64,000 bases of DNA from Aliarcobacter lanthieri (GTDB lineage Bacteria > Campylobacterota > Campylobacteria > Campylobacterales > Arcobacteraceae), in contig NZ_CP053839.1 in assembly GCF_013201625.1 (NCBI RefSeq), positions 620,001-684,000 of the forward strand, read 5' to 3'. The notes under the pieces were generated by a model. The model was not told the DNA's origin. It ran no database searches and saw nothing but the letters and a program-made list of their open reading frames with translations. Positions 18,372-27,949 of the stretch are shown in pieces; within the stretch, counting starts at the first letter, position 1; each line of letters begins with the position of its first letter. A program made the translations under genes and the position numbers.

Positions 18372-18995
18372 ATGTTTGCTATTTACAATAATGGAACAGT
18401 AGGCTTTAGAAGTACAACAGATAATTTATATGAATTAAAAAATATTGATGAAGCAGAAAGTGTTAGATTTGAACCTAAAGAGGGATTGATTCAAGATTTT
18501 TCTAGTGAACTAAATAAAAATCAAAAAAATGAATTTTTAAATTCTTATAAAAAAATTGCATCTTTAGATAACTTAGAACCAGTTTATAAAATAAAAGATA
18601 TTATGACAAAAGATGTTATGTATGCTACTACAAATTTCACTATTGCAGAATTATATGAATTTATAAAAGATAAAGGTGTTTCTCAAATTCCAATAACAGC
18701 TTTTGGTAAAAAAATTATTGGAATTATAAATAAAAAAATTATTCTAACTTTAATAATGAATAATATAGATGATATAGAATCTGTATTAAAAAGAAAAATA
18801 GAAGATGTTTATTTACCAGAAGTTCTAACAGCAGACCCTGAATCAGATGTAAGACATGTTGTTAAAGTAATGTTGGATTTAAAAATTGATGCTATACCTA
18901 TTGTTGATGAAAATGATATTTTAGTAGGGATTGTATCTAAAACTGATATTTTAAAAGCTGTTGCAAATTTACCAAAATTGCAGTTATGGTCTTAA
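18372..18995 (+). CDS. CBS domain protein
   Basis: CBS pairs bind adenine nucleotides and act as regulatory modules. The 207-residue protein has a short N-terminal segment of about 75 residues (MFAIYNNGTVGFRSTTDN and beyond) and then two CBS motifs: IMTKDVMYATTNFTIAE to KKIIGIINKKIIL, and VYLPEVLTADPESDVRHV to ILVGIVSKTDIL. It has no enzymatic or membrane domain. The N-terminal part is unfamiliar to me. It lies between a NifU-like gene and a convergent diguanylate cyclase, so its target is unclear. Confidence 0.85.
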   Translation: MFAIYNNGTVGFRSTTDNLYELKNIDEAESVRFEPKEGLIQDFSSELNKNQKNEFLNSYKKIASLDNLEPVYKIKDIMTKDVMYATTNFTIAELYEFIKDKGVSQIPITAFGKKIIGIINKKIILTLIMNNIDDIESVLKRKIEDVYLPEVLTADPESDVRHVVKVMLDLKIDAIPIVDENDILVGIVSKTDILKAVANLPKLQLWS

Positions 18996-19019
18996 GAGAT
19001 ATAGTTTAAACTATATCTC
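18996..19019. terminator. Perfect palindrome between convergent genes
   Basis: A 24-bp perfect palindrome (GAGATATAGTTT and its complement) starts right after the CBS gene stop and covers the stop of the convergent diguanylate cyclase. It probably acts as a bidirectional transcript end; there is no T-run on either side. Confidence 0.55.
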
Positions 19020-20253
19020 CTGAATCAAAAATAGTCATATTTCTACCAGATTTTTTTGCTTGATAAAGTAATTCATCAGCTTTTAATTGAGCTTCTCCTA
19101 TTGAATTATAATTACTTCTAAAAGTAACTCCTGCAGAGAAAGTTATATTTATCTTATTATCTTTATATATGAAGGTACTATTTAAAAAAGCGTTTTTTAC
19201 TCTTTTTATGTACCTTTTAATTTCTATTCTATCTCTAAAATTAACTAAAGCAACAAATTCCTCTCCACCATATCTTGCAACAACATCTTCTTTTCTTGTA
19301 AGATCTTTTAAAATAGTAGCAAATGATTTTAATATTTCATCTCCACAAATATGACCAAAACTATCATTTATTCTTTTAAAATGGTCTATATCAAAAAATA
19401 CAATAGCAAAATTTGTATCAAAAATAAAATATTGTTTTTCCATTTTTTTTGCTTCATTATCATAAGCTCTTCTATTTAAAATACCAGTTAAAAAGTCAAA
19501 AAGGTATTCTTCTTTAGCAACTTTTAATTCTTTTTCTAACTCTTCTATTTGTTTTTGCAAAAGTTTAAATTTATCAATACTTGAAGCTAAAGCTTTATTA
19601 TTTTCTGATAAAGAATTTTCTAATTTATAGATTGTATCAATTAATTTTTTCTGAACAAGAATAAGCTCTCTTTTAGAGTAATCTGAAATATCTAATTTTA
19701 CTAAATCTTCTTTTATTCTTTTTATTTCTTCATTTGAACTATCACTATCTGAAAGTGTTTTATCATAGTATCTACTAATCAAAGATGTTAGTTTTATAAT
19801 ATCATTTGTTTTCTCTTTTAAAACTCTTCTATCTGCTTCTACTCTTTTATGTGCAAATTCTTTAATCTTTTTTATAGATTCTTTTGAAGTTATATTTTTT
19901 GGATTTCTAAAGCATGATAAAATAAAATCTTCAATCTCTTCTTTTAATTCGAAATTAACAGAAGGTGCTAATAAATCACTAAATGTACTTATTAAAGATT
20001 TTAATTCTTCATTTGTAGCTCTTTTTGATAAAATTTTTATAATTTGGAATATTGATTCCCCATCTAATACTTTTTTTTCATCATTTGTTAAATTCTTTAG
20101 CGCATCATTTATTATTTTTATATCGTCAAATTGATTATTAAAGACTTTTGCTTGGGCTACAAACTCTAAAAAATAATTTTCAGGTGTTGTTGGAAGTTTT
20201 TTATCTTTTAAACTAGATAAAGTATTTTTTGTAATTTCTTTTATATTTTTCAT
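19006..20253 (-). CDS. Diguanylate cyclase (GGDEF domain)
   Basis: It makes cyclic di-GMP from GTP. The C-terminal domain (about 250-412) has the active-site loop GGEEF at 329-333 in RYGGEEFVAL, the metal-binding FFDIDHFKRIND, and an inhibitory-site RxxD (Arg320 to Asp323) five residues before it, so product inhibition is likely. The N-terminal 250 residues are helical with a coiled coil near 205-250 and no recognisable sensor or membrane segment. The signal is unknown. It is monocistronic, convergent with the CBS gene. Confidence 0.92.
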   Translation of the reverse strand: MKNIKEITKNTLSSLKDKKLPTTPENYFLEFVAQAKVFNNQFDDIKIINDALKNLTNDEKKVLDGESIFQIIKILSKRATNEELKSLISTFSDLLAPSVNFELKEEIEDFILSCFRNPKNITSKESIKKIKEFAHKRVEADRRVLKEKTNDIIKLTSLISRYYDKTLSDSDSSNEEIKRIKEDLVKLDISDYSKRELILVQKKLIDTIYKLENSLSENNKALASSIDKFKLLQKQIEELEKELKVAKEEYLFDFLTGILNRRAYDNEAKKMEKQYFIFDTNFAIVFFDIDHFKRINDSFGHICGDEILKSFATILKDLTRKEDVVARYGGEEFVALVNFRDRIEIKRYIKRVKNAFLNSTFIYKDNKINITFSAGVTFRSNYNSIGEAQLKADELLYQAKKSGRNMTIFDSGDIV

Positions 20254-20303
20254 TTTATATTATTCTCAAAAATTTATATAATCAACTATTATACCACTTA
20301 TGT

Positions 20304-20309
20304 TATAAT
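20304..20309 (+). promoter_or_regulatory. -10 box for argH
   Basis: TATAAT 31 bases upstream of the argH ATG, followed by AGGAAAA as a ribosome binding site. Confidence 0.5.
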
Positions 20310-20340
20310 ATAAACTTAATAATTTTATAGGAAAAACTAA

Positions 20341-21732
20341 ATGTCAAAAGAAAATAATCAGATTTTAAAAAATACTAATGCAAAGTTATTAGATGAGTTT
20401 AATGCTTCAATAATGTTTGATAAAGAACTATATTCACAAGATATCAAAGGTTCAATAGCTCACTCTAAAATGTTAGCTTTACAAGGTATTATAAATATTG
20501 ATGAACAAAAAGTAATAGAAGAAGGATTGTTAAAAGTAAAAGATGAGATTGAAAAAGGTGATTTTAAATTTTCACTTGAATATGAAGATATACATATGGC
20601 AGTTGAAAATAGATTAACTGAAATTGTAGGAGATGCAGGAAAGAAACTACATACAGCAAGAAGTAGAAATGATCAAGTTTGTACAGATTTTACTCTTTAT
20701 GTTCAAGAAAAAACAAAATCTATTCAAAATCAAATAAAAGAATTAATATTAACTTTAACAAACATTGCTTCAAAACATACAACAACTTTAATGCCAGGAA
20801 TGACTCATTTACAACATGCGCAACCTATAAATTTTGGTTATCATATTATGGCTTATGCAAATATGTTTAAAAGAGATTTTGAAAGATTTGCTTCTTCTTA
20901 TGAAAGAAACAATTACTCTCCACTTGGAAGTGCTGCACTTGCTGGAACTCCACATAAAATTGATAGATTTAAAACATCTGAATTTTTAGGTTTCACTGCT
21001 CCAACTTCAAATGCAATGGATAGTGTTTCAAATAGAGATTTCGCTTTAGAAATTTTATTTAATATTGCTACAACAATGATGCATATTAGTAGAATTTCTG
21101 AAGAACTAATTTTATGGTCATCTTATGAGTTTAGATTTGTAAGAATGAGTGATGAGTATGCAACAACAAGTTCTATTATGCCACAAAAGAAAAATCCTGA
21201 TGTTCCAGAATTACTTAGAGGGAAAACAGGTCGTGTTTATGGAAATCTAATCTCTTTATTAACTGTTATGAAATCATTACCATTAGCTTATAATAAAGAT
21301 ACACAAGAAGATAAAGAAGGAGTTTTTGATTCTGTTTCTACTATTGAAATATCACTTAGCATTTTAAATGAAGTTATTAAAACTATGATTGTTAATGTTG
21401 AAAATATGGAAACTGCTTGTAAAATAGGTCATTTAACAGCAACAGATTTAGCAGATTATTTAGTTCAAAAACAAAATATGCCATTTCGTACAGCTTATTA
21501 CCTTACAAAAGAAGTAGTAGAAAAAGCAAATAGTTTAAATAAAGATATAAGTCAATTAAATATAGAAGAGATTAGAAACTCATCAAAAGAATTAGAAAAT
21601 ATTGATGAAGAAATAGTTTCATATTTGGATTTGAAAAATTCTATGAATAGTAGAAACTCTTATGGAGGAACATCAACAAAACAGACTGAAGTTCAAATAG
21701 AAAATATTAAAAATTGGCTTGAAAGTATTTGA
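20341..21732 (+). CDS. argH: Argininosuccinate lyase
   Basis: The last step of arginine biosynthesis, splitting argininosuccinate into arginine and fumarate. The 463-residue length is standard. Diagnostic motifs are [30 protein letters not shown] and the fumarase/aspartase-superfamily signature [14 protein letters not shown] at about residues 278-291, which contains the catalytic serine loop. It stands alone with its own promoter, and a hairpin terminator follows; other arg genes are not in the window. Confidence 0.97.
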   Translation: MSKENNQILKNTNAKLLDEFNASIMFDKELYSQDIKGSIAHSKMLALQGIINIDEQKVIEEGLLKVKDEIEKGDFKFSLEYEDIHMAVENRLTEIVGDAGKKLHTARSRNDQVCTDFTLYVQEKTKSIQNQIKELILTLTNIASKHTTTLMPGMTHLQHAQPINFGYHIMAYANMFKRDFERFASSYERNNYSPLGSAALAGTPHKIDRFKTSEFLGFTAPTSNAMDSVSNRDFALEILFNIATTMMHISRISEELILWSSYEFRFVRMSDEYATTSSIMPQKKNPDVPELLRGKTGRVYGNLISLLTVMKSLPLAYNKDTQEDKEGVFDSVSTIEISLSILNEVIKTMIVNVENMETACKIGHLTATDLADYLVQKQNMPFRTAYYLTKEVVEKANSLNKDISQLNIEEIRNSSKELENIDEEIVSYLDLKNSMNSRNSYGGTSTKQTEVQIENIKNWLESI

Positions 21733-21736
21733 AAAT

Positions 21737-21765
21737 AGTAAAAGCTAAATTTTATAGCTTTTACT
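21737..21765. terminator. Bidirectional terminator between argH and cheV
   Basis: Perfect 11-bp stem AGTAAAAGCTA (21737-21747) with TAGCTTTTACT (21755-21765) and a 7-base loop, in the short gap between these convergent genes. Confidence 0.65.
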
Positions 21766-22670
21766 TAATTAAGAAATTTTTTTGTTAGATTATATAAAGT
21801 TGAGATATCAGTTTTACCTACAAATCCATCTATTCCTATTCTATCCATTTTCCCTTTTACAGCATCTGTTGTCATAGATGAGTTCACAATTACTGGAACA
21901 TGAGAATATTTGTTACTATTTTTTATAAAAGAGGCAACTTGATATCCATCAGTTCCTGGCATTTCAATATCTGTTACAACAAGTCCTATTTCTTCTGGGC
22001 TTAGCTCTTCTAATCTACTTAATAGTAATCCCCCATTTTGGTATATTTCAAAGTTAGCACCAGCTTCTTGAAAAAATTTTGTTAAAACTTCTCTTGCTAC
22101 TGCTGAATCTTCAGCTGCTAAGATTTTTTTAGAAGAATTGATTTTAGATTCAACATATTTTTTAACATCATCTTCTCCATCATTTGTCCAGTGAATATCT
22201 CTTAAAAGTTGCTCTGCATTAAATACTGTACATAGCTCATCTTTATTATTAACTTTTACATAAGTTGTATAAGTAATTTTTGAGTTTGTTTCTTCTGTAT
22301 TTCTTAATTCTTGAGTAGTTTTTTCAACAATATCAAGCATATCTTTTACTAAAAAACCTATTTTTTTGTGGTTAAATTCACAAAAAATTATAAGCTTATA
22401 TTCACTTGTTTCAAGAGGTTTAAGACCAAGCCAAGCATCAAGATTAACTAAAGTTACAGGTTCCCCTCTGATTGTTGCAATTCCTGATATAATATTTGTA
22501 TCTTTAGGAGTGTCATTAATCACAACTTCTTCAGTTATTATAAAAGCTTTTACTTTTGCAATGTTTATTGCGTAAATATTATTATGACCAGTGTAAAATA
22601 CTGCTAATTGCTGAACATTTCGTAAATGTCCTTGTGTCATTTGTTCAACACTACCACCAATACCGCTCAT
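21765..22670 (-). CDS. cheV: Chemotaxis coupling protein CheV
   Basis: CheV joins a CheW-like coupling domain to a response-regulator receiver and links chemoreceptors to CheA. In the 301 residues the CheW domain covers about 18-165 and the receiver about 180-300, with the acidic pair E187/D188 (AAEDSAVAR), the phospho-acceptor Asp234 (VVTDIEMPGTDG) and a lysine in the GFVGKTD stretch. Campylobacterota commonly carry one or more CheV proteins. It is transcribed alone here, away from any che cluster, but fits with the four chemoreceptor or sensor genes in this window. Confidence 0.95.
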   Translation of the reverse strand: MSGIGGSVEQMTQGHLRNVQQLAVFYTGHNNIYAINIAKVKAFIITEEVVINDTPKDTNIISGIATIRGEPVTLVNLDAWLGLKPLETSEYKLIIFCEFNHKKIGFLVKDMLDIVEKTTQELRNTEETNSKITYTTYVKVNNKDELCTVFNAEQLLRDIHWTNDGEDDVKKYVESKINSSKKILAAEDSAVAREVLTKFFQEAGANFEIYQNGGLLLSRLEELSPEEIGLVVTDIEMPGTDGYQVASFIKNSNKYSHVPVIVNSSMTTDAVKGKMDRIGIDGFVGKTDISTLYNLTKKFLN

Positions 22671-22711
22671 GTAAATCCTTTTTTGTGTAAAGTAAATTAT
22701 TATATATATTT

Positions 22712-23380
22712 TTAACTTTGACTATCTTTAACCAAATTTAATTTTTTAACTATTTTTTGTACTGTAATTGAAGCCATCATCAAGCCAAAAGAAGCCGTTA
22801 CTCCTTCAAAACTACCTTTTTCAACACATAAAGGAACTTCTGATGAAAAAATCACTTTAAACTTCTTTTTAAATCCTTGTTTTTTTAACTCTTCTCTTAC
22901 TTTTTTAATAAATTTATCGTTATAAGTTTCCCAAATTGATTTATATTCAAGTTTTGTTGCATCTATTCTTTTTGCTCCTCCACTTGTACTAATTATTTTT
23001 GTAAAATGTTTTTTTATTAAGTGAACTTTTGGTGTTACATCATCAATTGCATCTAAAATATAATCATACGGAGAAAAATCAAAGTTATCAATCCATTCAG
23101 GTGTTACTTTTACACAAATAGGTGTTACTTTTGGATACTTTTCTTTTAAAACTTCAACTTTTACTCTTCCTATATTGCCATGGCTTCCTAATTGTCTATT
23201 CATATTTGAAGGTTCATATTTATCAAAATCAACTATTGTAATATCTGTAATTCCAGTATTATAAAGTGCATCAAGTGCAAAACTTCCTATTCCACCAACA
23301 CCAAAAAGTATTATTTTAGTATTTTGAAATTTTTCAAATGCTTCATCCCCAAAAAGCTTTAATGTTCTATCATATTGCAT
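22712..23380 (-). CDS. tcdA: tRNA threonylcarbamoyladenosine dehydratase, TcdA/ThiF family
   Basis: TcdA is an E1-like enzyme that cyclises the t6A37 modification of tRNA to ct6A using ATP. The 222-residue protein has the nucleotide loop GVGGIGSFALDAL, the DFDKYEPSNMNRQLG stretch and STSGGAKRID, which favour TcdA over ThiF/MoeB, and it lacks the zinc-binding CxxC pairs of those. It is shorter than E. coli TcdA (about 268 residues), lacking much of its C-terminal region, which seems usual in this phylum. It is divergent from greA. Confidence 0.85.
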   Translation of the reverse strand: MQYDRTLKLFGDEAFEKFQNTKIILFGVGGIGSFALDALYNTGITDITIVDFDKYEPSNMNRQLGSHGNIGRVKVEVLKEKYPKVTPICVKVTPEWIDNFDFSPYDYILDAIDDVTPKVHLIKKHFTKIISTSGGAKRIDATKLEYKSIWETYNDKFIKKVREELKKQGFKKKFKVIFSSEVPLCVEKGSFEGVTASFGLMMASITVQKIVKKLNLVKDSQS

Positions 23381-23441
23381 ATTTAAATCTTCTTTACTAA
23401 TTTTTCGGTATTATATCACAAAAATATTTATTGGAGAGGTT

Positions 23442-23927
23442 ATGGATAAAGAGCCAATGACACTTGCGGGGTACAATAAAGTTACTCAAGATTTGGATTT
23501 TTTAAAAAGTGTTGAACGACCAGAAACGGTAATAGCACTAGATGAAGCTAGGCAATTAGGCGATTTAAAAGAAAATGCAGAGTATCACTCAGCAAAAGAA
23601 AAATTAAAATTAATAGATGTTCAAATAGCTGAATTGAGTGATACAATATCAAAAGCTGTTATTGTTGATCCATCTGTATTACCACATGATAGAGTGAGTT
23701 TTGGATCTACGATTAATCTTGTTGATGTAGATAGTGATGAAGAATTTACTTATACTATAGTTGGTGGTGTTGAATCAAATGTAGAAAAAGGATTTATCTC
23801 TTTTAACTCTCCTTTAGCAAAGCAACTTATGGGAAAAGTTGAAGGTGATGAATTTAGTGCAAGCTTACCTGGAGGAACTAAAACTTTTGAAGTTTTAAAA
23901 GTATATTATAAAGAGTTAGAGCTATAA
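23442..23927 (+). CDS. greA: Transcription elongation factor GreA
   Basis: GreA rescues backtracked RNA polymerase by stimulating transcript cleavage. The 161 residues show the N-terminal coiled coil with the acidic tip LDEARQLGDLKENAEYHSA and the C-terminal FKBP-like domain (SPLAKQLMGKVEGDE). Length and motifs are standard. The LpxH-like gene begins one base after the stop, so co-translation is likely. Confidence 0.96.
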   Translation: MDKEPMTLAGYNKVTQDLDFLKSVERPETVIALDEARQLGDLKENAEYHSAKEKLKLIDVQIAELSDTISKAVIVDPSVLPHDRVSFGSTINLVDVDSDEEFTYTIVGGVESNVEKGFISFNSPLAKQLMGKVEGDEFSASLPGGTKTFEVLKVYYKELEL

Positions 23928-23928
23928 A

Positions 23929-24624
23929 TTGAACACAAGTTTAAAAGAAGAGGCTATATTTATAGCCGATTCTCACTACAATAAAAAAAATCAAGAGTTT
24001 TTATACTTACTAGAAAGAATTGAAAAAGATGATTTTTTTACTTCTCAAATTTTTTTAATGGGAGATAATTTTGATTTTTTATCTGTTGAATCAAAGTATT
24101 TCGTAGAACAAAATTATGAAGTTATAGATAGATTGAATCAGTTATCTTTAAAAAAAGAGATTATATATTTAGAAGGTAATCATGATTTTAACTTACAAAA
24201 ACTATTTCCTAATATTAAAGTAATAAAAAGAGAAGACCAACCTTTTTTCATAAAATATAAAAACAATATTATAGCCTTATCTCATGGGGATAATTTTATA
24301 AATTGGAAGTATGAATTATTTTGTAAAATTATAAGGAATAGTTTTTTACTTTGGTTCTTAAATTTTATAGATATAAAATTTTTTATATCAAAAAAAATTG
24401 AACAAGTATTACTAAAAAAAAATATTTGTCATAAAATCTCAAATTTTGAAAAGATTGCTAAAAAAAGATTGAAAAATTATAATAGTAATATTATCATTGA
24501 AGGACACTATCATCAAGGAAGTAGTTTTAATTTTGAAAATAAAGAGTATATAAATGTACCATCTTTATGTTGTCAAAAAAGTTTTATAAGATTTAAAGAT
24601 AATCAATTTATAGAAGAAAAATAA
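23929..24624 (+). CDS. Metallophosphoesterase, UDP-2,3-diacylglucosamine hydrolase (LpxH)-like
   Basis: The 231-residue protein has the binuclear metallophosphoesterase set: ADSHYN near the N-terminus, MGDNFD, GNHDFNL, SHGDNF and GHYHQG. The small size, the final GHxH motif and the short helical cap resemble LpxH-type enzymes, which cut UDP-diacylglucosamine to lipid X in lipid A synthesis at the inner membrane. The start is TTG at 23929, one base after greA; no better start is seen. Fit with the LpxH family is likely but was not tested against other phosphoesterases. Confidence 0.75.
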   Translation: MNTSLKEEAIFIADSHYNKKNQEFLYLLERIEKDDFFTSQIFLMGDNFDFLSVESKYFVEQNYEVIDRLNQLSLKKEIIYLEGNHDFNLQKLFPNIKVIKREDQPFFIKYKNNIIALSHGDNFINWKYELFCKIIRNSFLLWFLNFIDIKFFISKKIEQVLLKKNICHKISNFEKIAKKRLKNYNSNIIIEGHYHQGSSFNFENKEYINVPSLCCQKSFIRFKDNQFIEEK

Positions 24625-24634
24625 GGAATAAAAT

Positions 24635-26608
24635 TTGCCAGAATTCAAAGTAGTAAGTGATTATAGTCCAAGTGGAGATCAGCCAAATGCAATAGAATAT
24701 TTAAGTAGTTCGATATTACAAGGAAATCAATATAATACATTATTAGGTGTTACTGGAAGTGGAAAAACTTATACTATTGCAAAAGTTATAGAAAAGGTTC
24801 AAAAACCAACACTTATTATGACTCATAATAAAACTTTAGCAGCTCAACTTTATAGTGAATTTAAACAATTCTTTCCCAATAATCATGTTGAGTATTTTAT
24901 TTCATATTATGATTATTACCAACCTGAAGCTTATATTCCAAGAAGTGATTTGTTTATTGAAAAAGATAGTTCAATAAATGATGAGTTAGAAAGATTAAGG
25001 CTTAGTGCAACAGCATCACTTTTATCATTTGATGATGTTATAGTTATAGCTTCTGTTTCAGCAAACTATGGACTTGGAAATCCAACTGAGTATAAAGCAA
25101 TGGTTCAAAGAATTGAAGTCGGATTTGAATATTCACAAAAATCTTTTTTATTAAAATTAATTGAGATGGGTTATAAAAGAAATGATAAATTTTTTGATAG
25201 AGCAGATTTTAGAGTAAATGGTGATGTTATAGATATTTTTCCTGCATATTTTGAAGATGAATTTATAAGAGTTGAATTCTTTGGTGATGAGGTTGAAAGT
25301 ATTACTAAACATGAATATTTAACTAATACAAAAATAAAAGACTTAAATGAAGTGATTATCTATTCAGTTAATCCTTTCGTTGTAACACAAGATAATTTAA
25401 GTAAAGCTGTAAAACAAATAGAAGAAGAATTAGAAGATAGATTAGCATTCTTTCAAAAAGAAAATAAGTTAGTAGAGTATCAAAGATTAAAACAAAGAGT
25501 TGAATTTGATTTAGAAATGATTGAAGGTACTGGGATGTGTAAAGGAATAGAAAATTATGCACGACATTTAACAGGTTTAAAACCTGGTGAAACTCCATAT
25601 TCATTATTGGATTATTTTGAACAAATGGGTAAGGAATTTTTACTTGTTGTTGATGAATCTCATGTATCTTTACCTCAATTTCGTGGAATGCATGTAGCTG
25701 ATAGAAGTAGAAAAGAGGTTTTAGTTGAATATGGGTTTAGATTACCATCTGCACTTGATAATAGACCACTAAAATTTGAAGAGTTTATAAATAAAGCACC
25801 TCATTATGTTTTTGTAAGTGCAACACCAAATGAATTAGAATTAGAATTAAGTTCTGTTGTAGCGGAGCAAATTATAAGACCTACAGGACTTCTTGACCCT
25901 GTTATTGAAATTATGGATAGTCAATTTCAAGTAGAAAAACTTCATGATGAGATTAAAAAAACAATTGCTAAAAATGAGAGAGTTTTAGTTACTGTTTTAA
26001 CCAAAAAAATGGCAGAAGAATTAGCTAGTTACTATGCAGATTTAGGAATAAAAGTAAAATATATGCACTCTGAAATTGATGCAATTGAAAGGAATCAAAT
26101 AATAAGAGAGTTAAGACTTGGAACTTTTGATGTATTAATTGGGATAAATTTACTTAGAGAAGGGCTTGATATTCCAGAAACTTCTCTTGTTGCAATACTT
26201 GATGCAGATAAAGAAGGGTTTTTAAGAAGTAAAACTTCTCTTATACAAACAATAGGAAGAGCTGCAAGAAATGAAAATGGAAGAGTTATTCTTTTCGCTC
26301 AGAAAATAACAGCCTCTATGCAATTTGCTATTGATGAAACAAATAGAAGAAGAAAACTACAAGAAGAACATAATAAACTTCATAATATTACTCCAAAATC
26401 AACTACAAGAAAGCTAGATGAAAATTTAAAGCTTGAAGAGTATGATACTGTGGCATTAAAAAAACAAAGGCTTGAAAAAATGCCAGCAAGTGAGAGAAAA
26501 AAAATATTAGTTGAGTTAAATAAACAGATGAAGAAAGCAGCAAGTGATTTGAATTTTGAAGAAGCTATAAGATTAAGAGATGAAATAGCAAAAATAAAAG
26601 ATATTTAA
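24635..26608 (+). CDS. uvrB: Excinuclease ABC subunit B
   Basis: UvrB is the damage-verifying helicase-like subunit of nucleotide excision repair. The 657 residues include Walker A GVTGSGKT (38-45), the beta-hairpin region [22 protein letters not shown], helicase motifs VDESH and [22 protein letters not shown], and a C-terminal UVR domain (about 618-655) that contacts UvrC. The start is TTG with AAGGA upstream, ten bases after the phosphoesterase gene. It belongs to a greA-LpxH-like-uvrB-nth run on one strand. Confidence 0.97.
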   Translation: MPEFKVVSDYSPSGDQPNAIEYLSSSILQGNQYNTLLGVTGSGKTYTIAKVIEKVQKPTLIMTHNKTLAAQLYSEFKQFFPNNHVEYFISYYDYYQPEAYIPRSDLFIEKDSSINDELERLRLSATASLLSFDDVIVIASVSANYGLGNPTEYKAMVQRIEVGFEYSQKSFLLKLIEMGYKRNDKFFDRADFRVNGDVIDIFPAYFEDEFIRVEFFGDEVESITKHEYLTNTKIKDLNEVIIYSVNPFVVTQDNLSKAVKQIEEELEDRLAFFQKENKLVEYQRLKQRVEFDLEMIEGTGMCKGIENYARHLTGLKPGETPYSLLDYFEQMGKEFLLVVDESHVSLPQFRGMHVADRSRKEVLVEYGFRLPSALDNRPLKFEEFINKAPHYVFVSATPNELELELSSVVAEQIIRPTGLLDPVIEIMDSQFQVEKLHDEIKKTIAKNERVLVTVLTKKMAEELASYYADLGIKVKYMHSEIDAIERNQIIRELRLGTFDVLIGINLLREGLDIPETSLVAILDADKEGFLRSKTSLIQTIGRAARNENGRVILFAQKITASMQFAIDETNRRRKLQEEHNKLHNITPKSTTRKLDENLKLEEYDTVALKKQRLEKMPASERKKILVELNKQMKKAASDLNFEEAIRLRDEIAKIKDI

Positions 26609-26624
26609 TAGTTGAGAATTTAAT

Positions 26625-27269
26625 ATGAAAAAAGCAACGAAACAAGAAATAGAAATAATAAAACAAGCCTTTTTAGAACATTATAGTGATGCTGTAACTG
26701 AACTAAATTATAAAAATGACTATGAACTTTTAATAGCTATTATTCTATCTGCTCAATGTACAGATAAGAGAGTTAATATTATAACTCCAGCACTATTTGA
26801 AAAATATCCTAGTGTAAAAGAATTAGCTGTTGCAAATTTAGATGATGTTAAAAAGATCATAAACTCTTGTTCTTTTTTTAATAATAAAGCAAAAAATATT
26901 ATAAAAATGGCACAAAGTGTAATAATGGATTATGATGGAGAAATACCTCATGAGCAAAAAGAGTTGATGAAACTCGCAGGTGTTGGAAATAAAACTGCAA
27001 ATGTATTTATGATAGAGTTTGAGGGTGCAAATGTTATGGCTGTTGATACTCATGTTTTTAGAGTTTCTCATCGTTTAGGTCTTAGTGATGCTAAAAATGT
27101 AACTTTAACAGAAGCTGATTTAGTAAAAAAATTAAAAGGAGACTTACATATTTTTCATCAAGCTATGGTTTTATTTGGAAGATATATCTGTAAAGCTGTA
27201 AAACCAGAATGTGATAAGTGTTATTTTCCACAAGTTTGTAAAACTAAGAGTAGTTTTAAACCTATGTAA
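26625..27269 (+). CDS. nth: Endonuclease III
   Basis: A bifunctional DNA glycosylase/AP lyase that removes oxidised pyrimidines in base excision repair. In 214 residues it has the helix-hairpin-helix LAGVGNKTA with catalytic Lys123, catalytic Asp141 in AVDTHVFRV, and the [4Fe-4S] ligands C189-x6-C196-x2-C199-x5-C205. It follows uvrB by 16 bases, so two repair genes are probably co-transcribed. Length is typical. Confidence 0.97.
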   Translation: MKKATKQEIEIIKQAFLEHYSDAVTELNYKNDYELLIAIILSAQCTDKRVNIITPALFEKYPSVKELAVANLDDVKKIINSCSFFNNKAKNIIKMAQSVIMDYDGEIPHEQKELMKLAGVGNKTANVFMIEFEGANVMAVDTHVFRVSHRLGLSDAKNVTLTEADLVKKLKGDLHIFHQAMVLFGRYICKAVKPECDKCYFPQVCKTKSSFKPM

Positions 27270-27285
27270 AATTTATAAAGAAAAG

Positions 27286-27696
27286 TTATTTTTCAATACA
27301 CTCTTCTTTTAAATTTGCAAAATCTTTAAATACAAACTCTTTTTGTATTTTATTTATCTCAACATTATTCATTGTACACAGAAATTCTTTATCATCTTTT
27401 TTTACTATATATGTAAATTTATATATAAATTGATCTTTAGAACTAACAACTTTATTATTCAATAGTTCATAATTAAGACTTTCTATTGATAGATTTTTAG
27501 TTTTCTCGTATCTTTCTTTAAATATTTTTGGTAAATAATTTTCATTTAATTTTTCATATAAAATAGTTCCTATTGTTACAAATAAAATAGTTGATAAAAG
27601 TATAATAAACTCTCTTTTCTCAAATTGATCATTTACCTTATATATTATCACTGTTAAAATTACAATAAAAATGGCAATACCAATAATAATTTGCAT
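27286..27696 (-). CDS. Hypothetical membrane-anchored protein
   Basis: I do not recognise a family. The 136 residues have two N-terminal hydrophobic helices (about 2-19 and 31-48) followed by a soluble domain of about 85 residues rich in charged residues, with FTYIVKKDDKEFLCTMNNVE near the middle of it. It probably faces the periplasm or cytoplasm as a small domain tethered to the inner membrane. It lies between nth (convergent) and a chemoreceptor (divergent), with a 253-base spacer upstream. Confidence 0.6.
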   Translation of the reverse strand: MQIIIGIAIFIVILTVIIYKVNDQFEKREFIILLSTILFVTIGTILYEKLNENYLPKIFKERYEKTKNLSIESLNYELLNNKVVSSKDQFIYKFTYIVKKDDKEFLCTMNNVEINKIQKEFVFKDFANLKEECIEK

Positions 27697-27921
27697 ATTT
27701 TTCCTTTTTTTAGTTTTTATTATATCTAAGTATTAATTATATTTTAAAAGTATTAAATTCATAACTTTTAAAATAAATATTTTTTATGTTAATTTTAAGT
27801 AGTTAAGTTCCTTTATAAAACAACTATACCTAAGTTTTTATACAGTTATTTTCTTGTAATATTTTTTTTCTTAAAATTATAAAAATACAATAATAATTAA
27901 TTCATTTATTAGTAGTGTTTT

Positions 27922-27927
27922 TATAAT
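27922..27927 (+). promoter_or_regulatory. -10 box for the chemoreceptor at 27950
   Basis: TATAAT 22 bases before the ATG, with AAAGGA as ribosome binding site. The rest of the 253-base spacer is AT-rich and I see no other signal in it. Confidence 0.45.
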
Positions 27928-27949
27928 TAAAATAACAAAGGACGCAAAA